DNA from: Candidatus Aminicenantota bacterium
GTDB lineage: Bacteria; Acidobacteriota; Aminicenantia; Aminicenantales; UBA8522
Reading direction: 5' to 3'
Assembly (NCBI GenBank): GCA_003524335.1
Contig: DQHV01000121.1
Coordinates: forward strand, 1,835 to 21,144
DNA length: 19,310 nucleotides
The notes beneath the pieces are model-generated. The model searched no databases and was not told the origin of the DNA. It was given only the letters and a program-made list of their open reading frames with translations. The position numbers and the translations under genes were made by a program. Positions 7,508 to 14,787 of this stretch are shown here, piece after piece. Position 1 is the first letter of the stretch. Each line of letters begins with the position of its first letter.

Positions 7508-7651
7508 GCTCGGGAGAATCCCTCCGAAAGGCGCAAATTTTTCCCAGCGAGAAAAATTCGCTCCCTGTCCTCGCTCTGCTCTCCTCTCGGCAAGCCGAGA
7601 GGAACCGTGCCCGCGCCGCTGCGGAGGGCTTTCGGAGGGACTCTCCCTCGC
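7508..7651. repeat. Cloverleaf-like inverted-repeat element between convergent genes
   Basis: Outer arms 7508-7530 and 7629-7651 are inverted repeats, 20 of 23 positions complementary, containing TCCCTCCGAAAG and CTTTCGGAGGGA. Between them are two hairpins. One is AATTTTTC / GAAAAATT (7536-7543 with 7551-7558, 8 bp, 7-base loop). The other is a perfect CCTCTCGGC-AA-GCCGAGAGG (7583-7602, 9-bp stem). The folded form would be a three-stem cloverleaf. The right arm region matches a remnant at 4671-4706, so this is a repeat family and not just a terminator. No coding frame in it looks real. The element could be a miniature mobile element or a REP/BIME-like palindromic unit; which of these is undecided. 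Confidence 0.6.
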
Positions 7652-7677
7652 CTTGGGAAATAAAGCGCGTCGACTTC

Positions 7678-7725
7678 AGCCTACAGCTTAAATCCAGTAA
7701 ATCTCAGCTTTGGGCTTTATTTTTT
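7678..7725 (+). terminator. Probable rho-independent terminator for glgA-trxA-trxB
   Basis: An 11-position stem (7678-7688 with 7706-7716) has nine Watson-Crick pairs, one G-U and one mismatch, and a 17-base loop. It is followed by the T-rich tail TTTATTTTTT ending at 7725. The tail overlaps the last codons of the opposing lpxD. The long loop makes it less than ideal. Confidence 0.5.
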
Positions 7726-8790
7726 GTGAGCAATTTTTTCTAATTCCTCGACTCGGGCTTTGAGCTTTTTCATGTCCTTGACCAAGTTGTAGAGCTGCGG
7801 CAGCAGGACCGAGGCCTTCCTCCAATCGCGGACATCCAGTTGAGGAGTCCCGGCAACGACGGCGCCGGCCGGGACGTCCTGGGCGATCCCTGTCTGGGCG
7901 ATGGCGATGACGTTATCACCGACGCTGAGGTGGTCGGCCACTCCGACCTGGCCGGCTAAGACAACATTCTTCCCGATCCTGGAGCTTCCGGCGATTCCCA
8001 CCTGGCCCGCCAGGATGGCGTTTTCTCCGATCTCGACATTGTGGGCGATCTGAACGAGGTTGTCGATCTTCGTCCCGCGGCGGACGAGCGTTTCGCCGAG
8101 GGCCGCCCGGTCGATGGCGCTGTTGGCGCCGATCTCCACGTCGTCCTCGATGACGACCGTTCCTCTCTGGGGGATTTTCTTATGAGTTCCGTCCTCAAGT
8201 TTGAGATAGCCGAAACCATCCGAACCGATGACCGCGCCGCTGTGGAGGATGACTCGGCTCCCGATCCGGACGTCTTCGCGGACAGAGACATGGGAATGGA
8301 GGACGCATTCCTCTCCGATTTTCACCCGCGGGTAGATCGAGACCAGCGGAAAGATGACCGTTCCGTCCCCGATCTCGGCCCTGTCCCCGATGATGGTCAG
8401 TGCGCCCACGGCGACGCGCTGCCCGATCCTGGCGGAGGAAGAGACCACCGCCGTTGGATGTATCCCCGGCTCCAGACGGTAGGGCTGGAAAAAAAACTCG
8501 ACCGCTAGGATAAACGTCAGATGAGGGGTTTCTGAAAGAATGACCGGAATCCCACGGAAAGGCTCCCCCGGCGGGACGATGGCGGCCGCTGCCGGCGACC
8601 CTTCCAGGAGTTTCCGGAACTTGGGGGCAGCCAGGAAGACGAGGTCTCCCCTGCGCGCGTTCTCCAGGCCGGCGACACCCGAGATCAGCGTCTTTCCGTC
8701 TCCTTCGAAACGGCAGGCGAGGAGCCGGGCCAGCTCCTCGACGGTCAGACTCGCGGGGCCGGCCGCACCGGACTCAGGCGTTTTTGGCAT
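7717..8790 (-). CDS. lpxD: UDP-3-O-acylglucosamine N-acyltransferase
   Basis: LpxD adds the second acyl chain to UDP-3-O-acyl-glucosamine from acyl-ACP, the third step of lipid A synthesis, at the inner membrane's cytoplasmic side. It has 357 residues, a normal length. The N-terminal uridine-binding domain (about 15-105) is followed by a left-handed parallel beta-helix of hexapeptide repeats (about 107-315). IGSDGFGY (188-195) and QIAHNVEIG with catalytic His250 are diagnostic, and a short helical or coiled-coil end follows (about 337-355). ATG 8790 adds about 14 residues before the usual start point ([11 protein letters not shown]), and no better in-frame start is evident. It overlaps the yihY-like gene by 17 bases and is the last gene of the atp-containing operon. 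Confidence 0.95.
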   Translation of the reverse strand: MPKTPESGAAGPASLTVEELARLLACRFEGDGKTLISGVAGLENARRGDLVFLAAPKFRKLLEGSPAAAAIVPPGEPFRGIPVILSETPHLTFILAVEFFFQPYRLEPGIHPTAVVSSSARIGQRVAVGALTIIGDRAEIGDGTVIFPLVSIYPRVKIGEECVLHSHVSVREDVRIGSRVILHSGAVIGSDGFGYLKLEDGTHKKIPQRGTVVIEDDVEIGANSAIDRAALGETLVRRGTKIDNLVQIAHNVEIGENAILAGQVGIAGSSRIGKNVVLAGQVGVADHLSVGDNVIAIAQTGIAQDVPAGAVVAGTPQLDVRDWRKASVLLPQLYNLVKDMKKLKARVEELEKIAHKK

Positions 8791-9643
8791 GTCGTCTCTC
8801 GTTCAGTACGGCCGCCAGCTCGGCTCCCCAGAGCAGGATGACCAGTGAGAAAGAGATCCAGAGCAAGAAGAAGATGATCGAGGTCAGCGTTCCCTGGACG
8901 AGCTTGGAGAGGACGATGCCGATGGCCGAGAAGTTCGCCACATAGAAGGCGAATATCCGTTTAAAAACCTCCCACAGGACGGCGCTGACGACGGCCGCCA
9001 CAGCCGCGCTTCGGGTGAAGACCTTGACTTCCGGGATGAACTTGTAAAGGGTGAAAAAGGCGAGAAAAGTCAGGGCCAGGGGGGCGAGATACTGGATGAG
9101 GAAGTTATCGACCAGCCCGACGGCGCGGGGGTTGAGGTGGGTGGCGACGAAATCGCTCGCCTGGAGGGCCCTGTGCAGGGCCGTCCAGAAGGCGGTGATG
9201 GCCAGCGAAATGAGCATGATGATGCCCATGGCGAACATGATGCTGTACTCGATCAGCCGGTTGTAGACGAAGGACCGCTCGTACTTGGCCCGGAAGATCA
9301 TGTTGATAGCGAAGATGAGGTTGGAGAACAGGAAGCTGGCGGAGACGAACGACCCGATCAAGCCGAACCACCCCAGGTTGCTGATATTCTGGGAGACATC
9401 CTGGAGCCTCGCGAAGAAGCTGGGGTCGAGCTTGGCGAAGAATTCGTCTGAGAAAAGGTTCAGGCTGCGCAGGGCGAATTCAGAGCTGCCGATGATCTTG
9501 GTGGTGACGTAAATGAACAGGGAAACGACCGGAACAGAGCAGAGGAAGGCGAAGTAGGAGATAATAATGGCGGAATTCCAGCACTTGTCGTCGTTGAACC
9601 TCTTGAAGGTGTCCCGGAGGATCGTAAAAACGGTCAGGCTCAT
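8774..9643 (-). CDS. YihY/BrkB family integral membrane protein
   Basis: This 289-residue hydrophobic inner-membrane protein matches the YihY/BrkB (formerly tRNA-processing RNase BN) family in length and layout. An amphipathic start ([23 protein letters not shown]) is followed by about six membrane segments. A late stretch around [23 protein letters not shown] resembles the conserved family segment 'LWE..K..F..Y...F'. The gene ends [13 protein letters not shown], again typical. The family has no firmly established biochemical role; the old RNase BN label is not supported. It sits between atpE and lpxD, 29 bases after atpE and overlapping lpxD, so it is co-transcribed with envelope genes. Confidence 0.85.
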   Translation of the reverse strand: MSLTVFTILRDTFKRFNDDKCWNSAIIISYFAFLCSVPVVSLFIYVTTKIIGSSEFALRSLNLFSDEFFAKLDPSFFARLQDVSQNISNLGWFGLIGSFVSASFLFSNLIFAINMIFRAKYERSFVYNRLIEYSIMFAMGIIMLISLAITAFWTALHRALQASDFVATHLNPRAVGLVDNFLIQYLAPLALTFLAFFTLYKFIPEVKVFTRSAAVAAVVSAVLWEVFKRIFAFYVANFSAIGIVLSKLVQGTLTSIIFFLLWISFSLVILLWGAELAAVLNERRHAKNA

Positions 9644-9672
9644 CCGCCCGTCCTACGGAGTCACATCCTTCC

Positions 9673-10014
9673 TCAGGTGTAATTTCCCCATTGGATCATC
9701 AGGATGACGATGGCGATGAGGAGAGCATAGATGACCAGCGTCTCGATCAGGACCAGCCCGAAGACCATGATGAAGCGGATGGTCGGGGCGGAGCCCGGGT
9801 TGCGGGAGATACCCTCGCAGGCGCTGGAGATGGCCTTGGCCTGGCAGAACGCCCCGGCCGCCGCGGCCAAGGTGATGACCGCTCCGCCGACGATGATGGA
9901 GAGCTTGTAGAGGGGGGCTCTGTCTGCCGCCGCGCCCGCTTCCTGGGCGAGGAGGGGGGATCCGGCCAGGAGGACGAAAAACAGCAGAAGGGCGAGGGCT
10001 CGCAGTTTCTTCAT
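9673..10014 (-). CDS. atpE: F-type ATP synthase subunit c, with signal peptide and Na+-type residues
   Basis: Subunit c forms the membrane rotor ring that carries the coupling ion. It has 113 residues, longer than the usual 75-90, because of a signal-peptide-like start (1-23, cleavage likely after SPLLA). Two membrane helices follow (about 38-62 and 79-106) joined by the polar loop SRNPG, which matches the R-Q/N-P loop of c subunits. Helix 1 has Gln58 and helix 2 has Glu91-Thr92 and Tyr96. These align with Gln32, Glu65, Ser66 and Tyr70 of the Na+-binding Ilyobacter c ring, so Na+ coupling is suggested but not proven. A strong ribosome binding site (AAAGGAG on the minus strand, near 10023-10029) precedes ATG 10014. 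It follows atpB by 21 bases. Confidence 0.93.
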   Translation of the reverse strand: MKKLRALALLLFFVLLAGSPLLAQEAGAAADRAPLYKLSIIVGGAVITLAAAAGAFCQAKAISSACEGISRNPGSAPTIRFIMVFGLVLIETLVIYALLIAIVILMIQWGNYT

Positions 10015-10035
10015 GGTCTTATCTCCTTTCCGTAT

Positions 10036-10782
10036 TTAATGGTCTTCCTCTTGGACCACCGCGCCGGCGATGTAGATGCAGGCGAGGAGCACGAAGACGA
10101 ACGACTGGATGACGGCCGTGAAAATCGCCACGGCCATGAAGGGGAGAGGAAGAACGAAGGGGACGATGGAGGCGATGATGACGATGAGCAGCTCCTCGGC
10201 GAAGATATTGCCGAAAAGCCGCAGCGACAGCGACACCGGCCGGGAGAAATGGCTGATGACCTCGATCGGCAGGAGGAGAGGGGCCAGCGCCGGGATGGGG
10301 CCGGTGAAATGCTTGAGGTACCTCAGGGGGCCCTGCGCCTTCATCCCCTGCCAATGGTAATAGACAAAGACCGCCAGGGCACAGCCGGCGGTGACATTCA
10401 GCTTGCTGGTCGGAGACATGAACCCGGGGACCAGGCCGATCATGTTGGAGCAGAAGATGAAGAGCCCGATCGTGCCGATCATGGGCAGGTATTTCCTCCC
10501 GCTTTCGCCGATGATGTCCGTGAGGATGCCCTCGAAAGCCTGGAGGATCGTCTCGAGAAGGCTCTGCCGGCTGGACGGGATGAGGGAGAGTTTCCGGGAC
10601 GCCAGGCCGAGCAGGACGATGAGGAGGAAGGCGACGATTATGACCATGACGATGTAATCGGGGACCGGGCTGAGGGGGTTCTTGGGTTCTATGCCCAGGA
10701 GGCCGAGCAGGGCCAGGATGGGCTTGCCGAAGAGCTTGTTGAAGAGGTCGGCGACGTAAACGCTGTGCTCTAGCCCTTCCAT
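10036..10782 (-). CDS. atpB: F-type ATP synthase subunit a
   Basis: Subunit a provides the ion half-channels beside the c ring in the inner membrane. It has 248 residues, a normal length, with about five to six hydrophobic segments. The diagnostic helix SLSLRLFGNIFAEELL (184-199) contains the essential arginine Arg188 (E. coli Arg210). An SNMIGLVPG segment (112-120) is also typical. ATG 10782 overlaps the end of the AtpI-like gene by 13 bases. F1 genes (alpha, beta, gamma, delta, epsilon) and subunit b are absent from the window, so the complex is encoded at two or more loci. Confidence 0.95.
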   Translation of the reverse strand: MEGLEHSVYVADLFNKLFGKPILALLGLLGIEPKNPLSPVPDYIVMVIIVAFLLIVLLGLASRKLSLIPSSRQSLLETILQAFEGILTDIIGESGRKYLPMIGTIGLFIFCSNMIGLVPGFMSPTSKLNVTAGCALAVFVYYHWQGMKAQGPLRYLKHFTGPIPALAPLLLPIEVISHFSRPVSLSLRLFGNIFAEELLIVIIASIVPFVLPLPFMAVAIFTAVIQSFVFVLLACIYIAGAVVQEEDH

Positions 10783-11153
10783 TGTTTCATCTGCGAGACG
10801 GCCACCGCGGCCTCAGCTAAAATGGCCAGGATGAGGCTCGAAAACCCGGCCACGAAAGCCAGGATCATCCTCGGAAATAGAAAGATTATAAAGGAAAAAA
10901 CAGCCAATAGCAAGAGAAGCCGGAGGAGGTAAAAGGCCAGGCCGGAACGGACGGCCCTTCGCCTGTCCGGCCCGAGGAAGCGGAGGAGCGCTTTCTTCAG
11001 CCAGACGAAGCTCAGGGCAGAAAAAACGCCTCCGGCCAGGATAAAAACGGCCGTCAAGGGAGTGAAGAAAAGGAGGGCGATGATAGCCAGGACGAGAGCG
11101 ATGATGGAAACCTCCAGGGGAATCCGGCCGAGGACCCGCTCTTCATAGTTCAT
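10770..11153 (-). CDS. atpI: AtpI-like ATP synthase assembly protein (ATP synthase I chain family)
   Basis: This small membrane protein of 127 residues has about four predicted membrane segments, ending SQMKQWKG. It sits immediately before atpB. Position, size and topology fit the ATP synthase I (AtpI) family, which helps assemble the c ring; the sequence itself is weakly conserved. The frame stays open upstream to 11216, but the extra 21 residues are low-complexity and overlap atpZ. ATG 11153 (MNYEERVLGRIP) is preferred because it overlaps atpZ by only 11 bases and has GGAG about 12 bases upstream. An alternative is the AtpR-like protein of N-type ATPases. Confidence 0.7.
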   Translation of the reverse strand: MNYEERVLGRIPLEVSIIALVLAIIALLFFTPLTAVFILAGGVFSALSFVWLKKALLRFLGPDRRRAVRSGLAFYLLRLLLLLAVFSFIIFLFPRMILAFVAGFSSLILAILAEAAVAVSQMKQWKG

Positions 11154-11382
11154 CGTCTTTCTCCAGGCCGAGCCTCTTGAGGCCCCGGAAGAGGCTGAGG
11201 AAACCAGAGGCGACACCGAAGAGCGTAAACACGATCAGGAGCCAGGGGTCTGTGCCCAGGAGCCTGTCCAGGAAATACCCCATGAACAGCCCGACGGCGA
11301 TGGAGGAGGGCAGCATCAGGGCGAGCGAGCTCAGCGCGGCGACCTTGCGGTAGTTCGAGCGGCGGGGCGGTCGGTCGGGCAT
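11143..11382 (-). CDS. atpZ: AtpZ/AtpI-type small membrane protein of the ATP synthase operon
   Basis: This 79-residue protein has two membrane helices (about 13-41 and 47-66) and charged ends. The stretch VGLFMGYFLDRLLGTDPW, followed by a glycine-containing second helix, matches the AtpZ/AtpQ-type family 'F1F0-ATPase subunit, Ca2+/Mg2+ transporter'. It is the first gene of the operon atpZ-atpI-atpB-atpE-yihY-lpxD, with a promoter about 20-50 bases upstream. Only a weak AGG lies in front of the ATG. A role in ion handling or assembly of FO is inferred from family and position. Confidence 0.75.
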   Translation of the reverse strand: MPDRPPRRSNYRKVAALSSLALMLPSSIAVGLFMGYFLDRLLGTDPWLLIVFTLFGVASGFLSLFRGLKRLGLEKDDEL

Positions 11383-11404
11383 AAGGAAACCTGGCTACGT
11401 GTTC

Positions 11405-11433
11405 ATTTTCATCGGGCCAGAGGGAATTGTCAA
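11405..11433 (-). promoter_or_regulatory. Sigma70-type promoter of the atpZ-atpI-atpB-atpE-yihY-lpxD operon
   Basis: Read on the minus strand, TTGACA (11433-11428) is followed after exactly 17 bases by GAAAAT (11410-11405, 4 of 6 consensus). Transcription would begin near 11398, about 16 bases before the atpZ ATG at 11382. The -35 box is perfect and the -10 box is average. Confidence 0.55.
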
Positions 11434-11512
11434 GGCGACAGCGAGTTCACTGGAGTCTTGCTCCGGCCAGAGCAATGGCTAAGCGCCGCGAGTCCGGAGT
11501 GATCCCGGCCGA

Positions 11513-12406
11513 TCAGATCCGAAACTGGCCGGTGTCGATCCATTCCTTTTTCAGGACTGACCAGAAATCTTCGGCCAACCCCTTGCTTAGGTAATCATAC
11601 GGGAGCCAGCCGTACCCCGCTTCTCCCCAATCCTGGCCCCAGGAATTCCGGATGAGAAGGGCCCCCTCAACCTCCTCTCCTCCGTATCTGTTCTTGATCT
11701 TCATCTTGTCGTCATAGCCCACGGCAACCACGGCATGACCGCCCTCGATCTTGTCGAGCGGCGAAGGGAAGGGGATCCGGCCCGAGTCCGAGGCCTGTTC
11801 GACGGAGCTGTAAACCGTGAACCCGAACATGGCCGGGTGCCCGGCCGCGAGATACGTCTTCACCCTGTTCAGGATATCCTCGGGCGAGGCGGACGGTGGG
11901 TCATGGCGGTAGTACTTGATGGTTTTATAATTCTGGGCGAACGAATAGCAGAAAGCCGGCGGCTCTTTATCGAAGTCGTCCGGGCCGTCGGTGTAGGGCC
12001 AGTATTCCTCCGGCGGCACGCCGAAGAGCACCATCGCGCCGATCGTGCTCCGGAGGTAGGCCCCGGTATCCCCCTTCATCTTCATCAGGTTGCGGGTGAC
12101 CTTGTAGAGAAAGAGCCGGGAAGCGTCGATGTGCCGGCGGAACGATTTTCGCTCGTAATATTCGATGATTCCCGCTCCGGCTTGGGCGGTGCAGGAGCCG
12201 AGCTGCCCCTGGTCCTCGACCGGCGAGCACCACTCCCGCAGGTCGGCCGAGACGGGCGGCGTCTTGGCCTGACGCAATTTCTTTGCGGCGCTCCGCAAAG
12301 CAAGGCCCGTTGTCCTCAAGATTTCCCGGACTTCTTCCGTCTCCTCGGTATAGTCCCTGAAATCCGGGTAGTCTGGAATCCAGCCCAGGGCGTATTTTCC
12401 GGTCAT
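11513..12406 (-). CDS. Papain-family (C1A) cysteine peptidase, no signal peptide
   Basis: This is a 297-residue papain-like protease. The triad is visible: Gln66 (oxyanion) and Cys72 in DQGQLGSCTA, His224 in EGGHAVVAVGYD, and Asn254 in RNSWGQDWGEAGYG. The start GWIPDYPDFRDY is the typical opening of bacterial C1A proteins. The segment before the catalytic domain is only about 50 residues, so a full inhibitory propeptide is doubtful. No signal peptide or membrane segment is seen, which suggests a cytoplasmic protein unless it is exported by another route. It has its own promoter and GGAG ribosome binding site, stands alone, and is divergent from lptD. Substrate unknown. Confidence 0.88.
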   Translation of the reverse strand: MTGKYALGWIPDYPDFRDYTEETEEVREILRTTGLALRSAAKKLRQAKTPPVSADLREWCSPVEDQGQLGSCTAQAGAGIIEYYERKSFRRHIDASRLFLYKVTRNLMKMKGDTGAYLRSTIGAMVLFGVPPEEYWPYTDGPDDFDKEPPAFCYSFAQNYKTIKYYRHDPPSASPEDILNRVKTYLAAGHPAMFGFTVYSSVEQASDSGRIPFPSPLDKIEGGHAVVAVGYDDKMKIKNRYGGEEVEGALLIRNSWGQDWGEAGYGWLPYDYLSKGLAEDFWSVLKKEWIDTGQFRI

Positions 12407-12427
12407 GTGTATCTCCGATTGACTCGC

Positions 12428-12456
12428 ATTCTATTCTCCCCCAGAAAACGTGTCAA
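12428..12456 (-). promoter_or_regulatory. Strong sigma70-type promoter of the C1 peptidase gene
   Basis: On the minus strand TTGACA (12456-12451) is followed after 17 bases by TAGAAT (12433-12428, 5 of 6 consensus). Transcription would start near 12421. A GGAG ribosome binding site lies about 8 bases before the ATG at 12406. This is the best-matching promoter in the window. Confidence 0.7.
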
Positions 12457-12471
12457 GAAACGCGGGGATCA

Positions 12472-12500
12472 TTGATTCCTCCCTGGGGATGTGCTACATT
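12472..12500 (+). promoter_or_regulatory. Candidate promoter of lptD and the deoxysugar genes
   Basis: TTGATT (12472-12477) is followed after 17 bases by TACATT (12495-12500), each about 4 of 6 consensus. Transcription would start near 12507, 3 bases before ATG 12510, which has no Shine-Dalgarno sequence. The geometry resembles the glgA promoter. It lies back to back with the peptidase promoter. Confidence 0.4.
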
Positions 12501-12509
12501 TCGGCCATA

Positions 12510-14786
12510 ATGAGAACGGACCGGCTCCCAGGTCGGGTCCCTCGGACGTCCGCCCCGTTTGCCCTTTGCTTCGCCGTCCTGCTGTTTTTCCCCGGACAAT
12601 CCCTGTTTCCGGCCGAACGAGGCGATCCCGGTCCAACCTCCTGCCCGGAGAGACCCCTGGCTGAAGGGCAGACTCCGCAGAAGAAACCCGCTAAGCGTCA
12701 GTCCCGGCCCGCCCAGACGAGGACCCAAGACACCGATTCGCCGATCACCGTGCTCGCCAGGAACTGGGACAAGACCAAGGACCGGATCTTCGCCCAGGGC
12801 GACGTCGAGCTCCACTACAAGGATCTCAAGCTGTTCGCCGACGAGGTCGAAGTCAACACTGAGACCAAGGATGTGCGCGCCGTCGGCAACGTCGTCATCC
12901 AATCGCCCGATCAAGTCATCAGCTCCGAAAAGGTTTTCTACAACCTGGACAGCCGCGAACACAAACTGGAGCGGGCCTACGGGATGATCCAGCCCGACAT
13001 CTTCTATCAGGCGGAGACGATCGAAGGGAAGGGGAGGGACAATTTCAGCCTGACCAAAGCGCGCCTGACCGCCTGCACCCAGCCCACTCCCCGCTGGAAC
13101 TTTTCCTGTTCCCGAGCCAACCTAAAGAGGAATGAATATGTCGAGATGTGGAACGCGGTCTTCCGGATCAAGAAGGTTCCGATTCTCTACCTGCCCTATT
13201 TCCGCTATCCCCTGGACAGGGAGCGTTCGACCGGTTTCCTGACGCCGCAGATCGGTTATACCGGGGTTAAGGGCTTCTTCCTCAGCGAGAGCTTCTACTG
13301 GGCTATCAGCCGGAACATGGACGCCACCTTCGTCGCCGATTACTACTCCAACAAGGGGTTCGGCGGAGGGCTGGAATATCGCTACCTGTTTAGCGGCGGG
13401 ACGGGCGGCGAGGCCAGGCTCTATTATTTCTTTTTCAAGCGGGAGGCCGACGGGACGAAAGCCCCGAACGCTTACGCCCTGCGGCTCAAGCACAACCAGC
13501 CTCTGCCCGGGGGGTTCCGGCTGGTTGCCAACATCGACTACCAGACTTCCTTTGACTTTCTCCGGGAATTCGACAATAACTTCAAGCGGGCTTCTGTCTC
13601 CAACTACCGTTCGGAGGCCTTCATCTCCAGGGCTTGGTCCTACTACAATTTCAGCCTGAGGGCCTCGCGCTTTGAGACTTATTACCGGAATATCAATAAC
13701 TCCATCACCACCTTCTATCTGCCCCAGGCCACGCTGAATTCCTTCAAGATCAAGCTCTTCTCGCCCCTCTACTTTTCTTTCGCCTCGTCCTTCACGAGCT
13801 GGAAGTACGGCTGGCGGACGGAGTACGAAAGCGGCAAGGAAAAGCACTATGACAGCCTCAACTTCAGCCCGCAGCTCAGTCTGCCGTTCTCCAAAATCCC
13901 CTGGCTGACTGTCAATTCCTCGTTGACCTCGAACCTCGTCTATTATGCCCAGTCCTACGCCCCGAGCACCAAAACAATCATCAATGAGCCGATCTTCCGC
14001 GGCAACTATGTCCTCGGCACCGAGTGGACGGGGCCTGTCTTTTACCGGATCTTCCAGAGCGCCGGCGGGGAGACCAAAGTCAAGCACCTCATCGAGCCAT
14101 TTGTTAACTACCGCTACGACAGCCCGGTCAGCGAACCCGACCGGATCATCACGGCCCACGGCTTTTTCCGTTATCACCAGCTGACCTACGGCCTGACCAA
14201 CCGCATCCTGGTGAAAAAGGACATGCCGCGTGAAGTCTTTACCTGGGGCGTCAGCCAGACCTATTATCTCTCTCCCGAGGACAGCCCCCTGAGCATCTAC
14301 ACCTGGGAGGGCGGGGTTCCCAGTCGTTCCGATATATCAAGCTATATGCGGTTCTATCCCGTCCGTAAGTACAGCCTCGACGCCTCGACCGGATACAACA
14401 CCTATTTTCGGACCTTTTCTTTCGTCCGGCTCGGGGCCAGCATCAATTCCTTCAGCGATCCCTTCTTCCTTTCGGTGAGTTGGTTCCGGAGCATGAATCC
14501 CTGGCGTCAGAGCGTCTTCGGCGACCGGCAGCAGATCGGCGTCGTCAGCCGGGTGGAAATCCCGCGGCTCAACCTCGAGGCCCAGGGCGAGTTCGACTTC
14601 AACATCCTGGAACGGAAAATGCTTTACTCCGGGATTTCCCTGGTCTATCATTACCAATGCCTTGATTTCAAGGCGGACGTGCGGATCTTCTATTATCGCG
14701 AGACACCCGAGGTCCAGTACCGAGTGTCGATCGGGCTGGGCAACATCGGCAAGACGACCGACTTCATGGGAGGGCTCGGTTTTTAG
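12510..14786 (+). CDS. lptD: LPS-assembly outer-membrane protein LptD (OstA)
   Basis: LptD is the outer-membrane barrel that, with LptE, inserts LPS into the outer leaflet. It has 758 residues from ATG 12510. A signal peptide (about 1-35, hydrophobic core FALCFAVLLFF) and a Pro/Gln/Lys-rich linker precede an LptA-like OstA jellyroll domain (about 78-185, with FAQGDVELHYKDLKLFADEVEV). The signature segment AVFRIKKVPILYLPYFRYPL (216-235) opens the barrel, and the chain ends in Phe, as outer-membrane barrels do. Cysteines occur at 20, 45, 189, 200 and 717, so the E. coli pair of adjacent C-terminal cysteines is a single Cys here. The frame extends to 12450, but those codons cover the candidate promoter. 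A second in-frame ATG (12489) is less likely. rmlA begins 1 base after the stop. Confidence 0.93.
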   Translation: MRTDRLPGRVPRTSAPFALCFAVLLFFPGQSLFPAERGDPGPTSCPERPLAEGQTPQKKPAKRQSRPAQTRTQDTDSPITVLARNWDKTKDRIFAQGDVELHYKDLKLFADEVEVNTETKDVRAVGNVVIQSPDQVISSEKVFYNLDSREHKLERAYGMIQPDIFYQAETIEGKGRDNFSLTKARLTACTQPTPRWNFSCSRANLKRNEYVEMWNAVFRIKKVPILYLPYFRYPLDRERSTGFLTPQIGYTGVKGFFLSESFYWAISRNMDATFVADYYSNKGFGGGLEYRYLFSGGTGGEARLYYFFFKREADGTKAPNAYALRLKHNQPLPGGFRLVANIDYQTSFDFLREFDNNFKRASVSNYRSEAFISRAWSYYNFSLRASRFETYYRNINNSITTFYLPQATLNSFKIKLFSPLYFSFASSFTSWKYGWRTEYESGKEKHYDSLNFSPQLSLPFSKIPWLTVNSSLTSNLVYYAQSYAPSTKTIINEPIFRGNYVLGTEWTGPVFYRIFQSAGGETKVKHLIEPFVNYRYDSPVSEPDRIITAHGFFRYHQLTYGLTNRILVKKDMPREVFTWGVSQTYYLSPEDSPLSIYTWEGGVPSRSDISSYMRFYPVRKYSLDASTGYNTYFRTFSFVRLGASINSFSDPFFLSVSWFRSMNPWRQSVFGDRQQIGVVSRVEIPRLNLEAQGEFDFNILERKMLYSGISLVYHYQCLDFKADVRIFYYRETPEVQYRVSIGLGNIGKTTDFMGGLGF

Positions 14787-14787
14787 C

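Noticed and set aside
9691..10773. Plus-strand open frame of about 360 codons opposite atpE and atpB
   Set aside because: The product is a low-complexity Asp/Glu/Gly/Arg string, the mirror of hydrophobic membrane helices. AtpB and AtpE are certain on the minus strand.
11458..11475. Hairpin TTGCTC-CGGCCA-GAGCAA as a terminator of the C1 peptidase gene
   Set aside because: Only 6 bp and no U-rich tail on either strand, so it could be chance. The rest of 11383-11512 holds only the atp promoter.
13122..14177. Minus-strand open frame of about 351 codons opposite lptD
   Set aside because: lptD is clearly the coding strand (signal peptide, OstA domain, C-terminal Phe). The antisense frame shows no family features.
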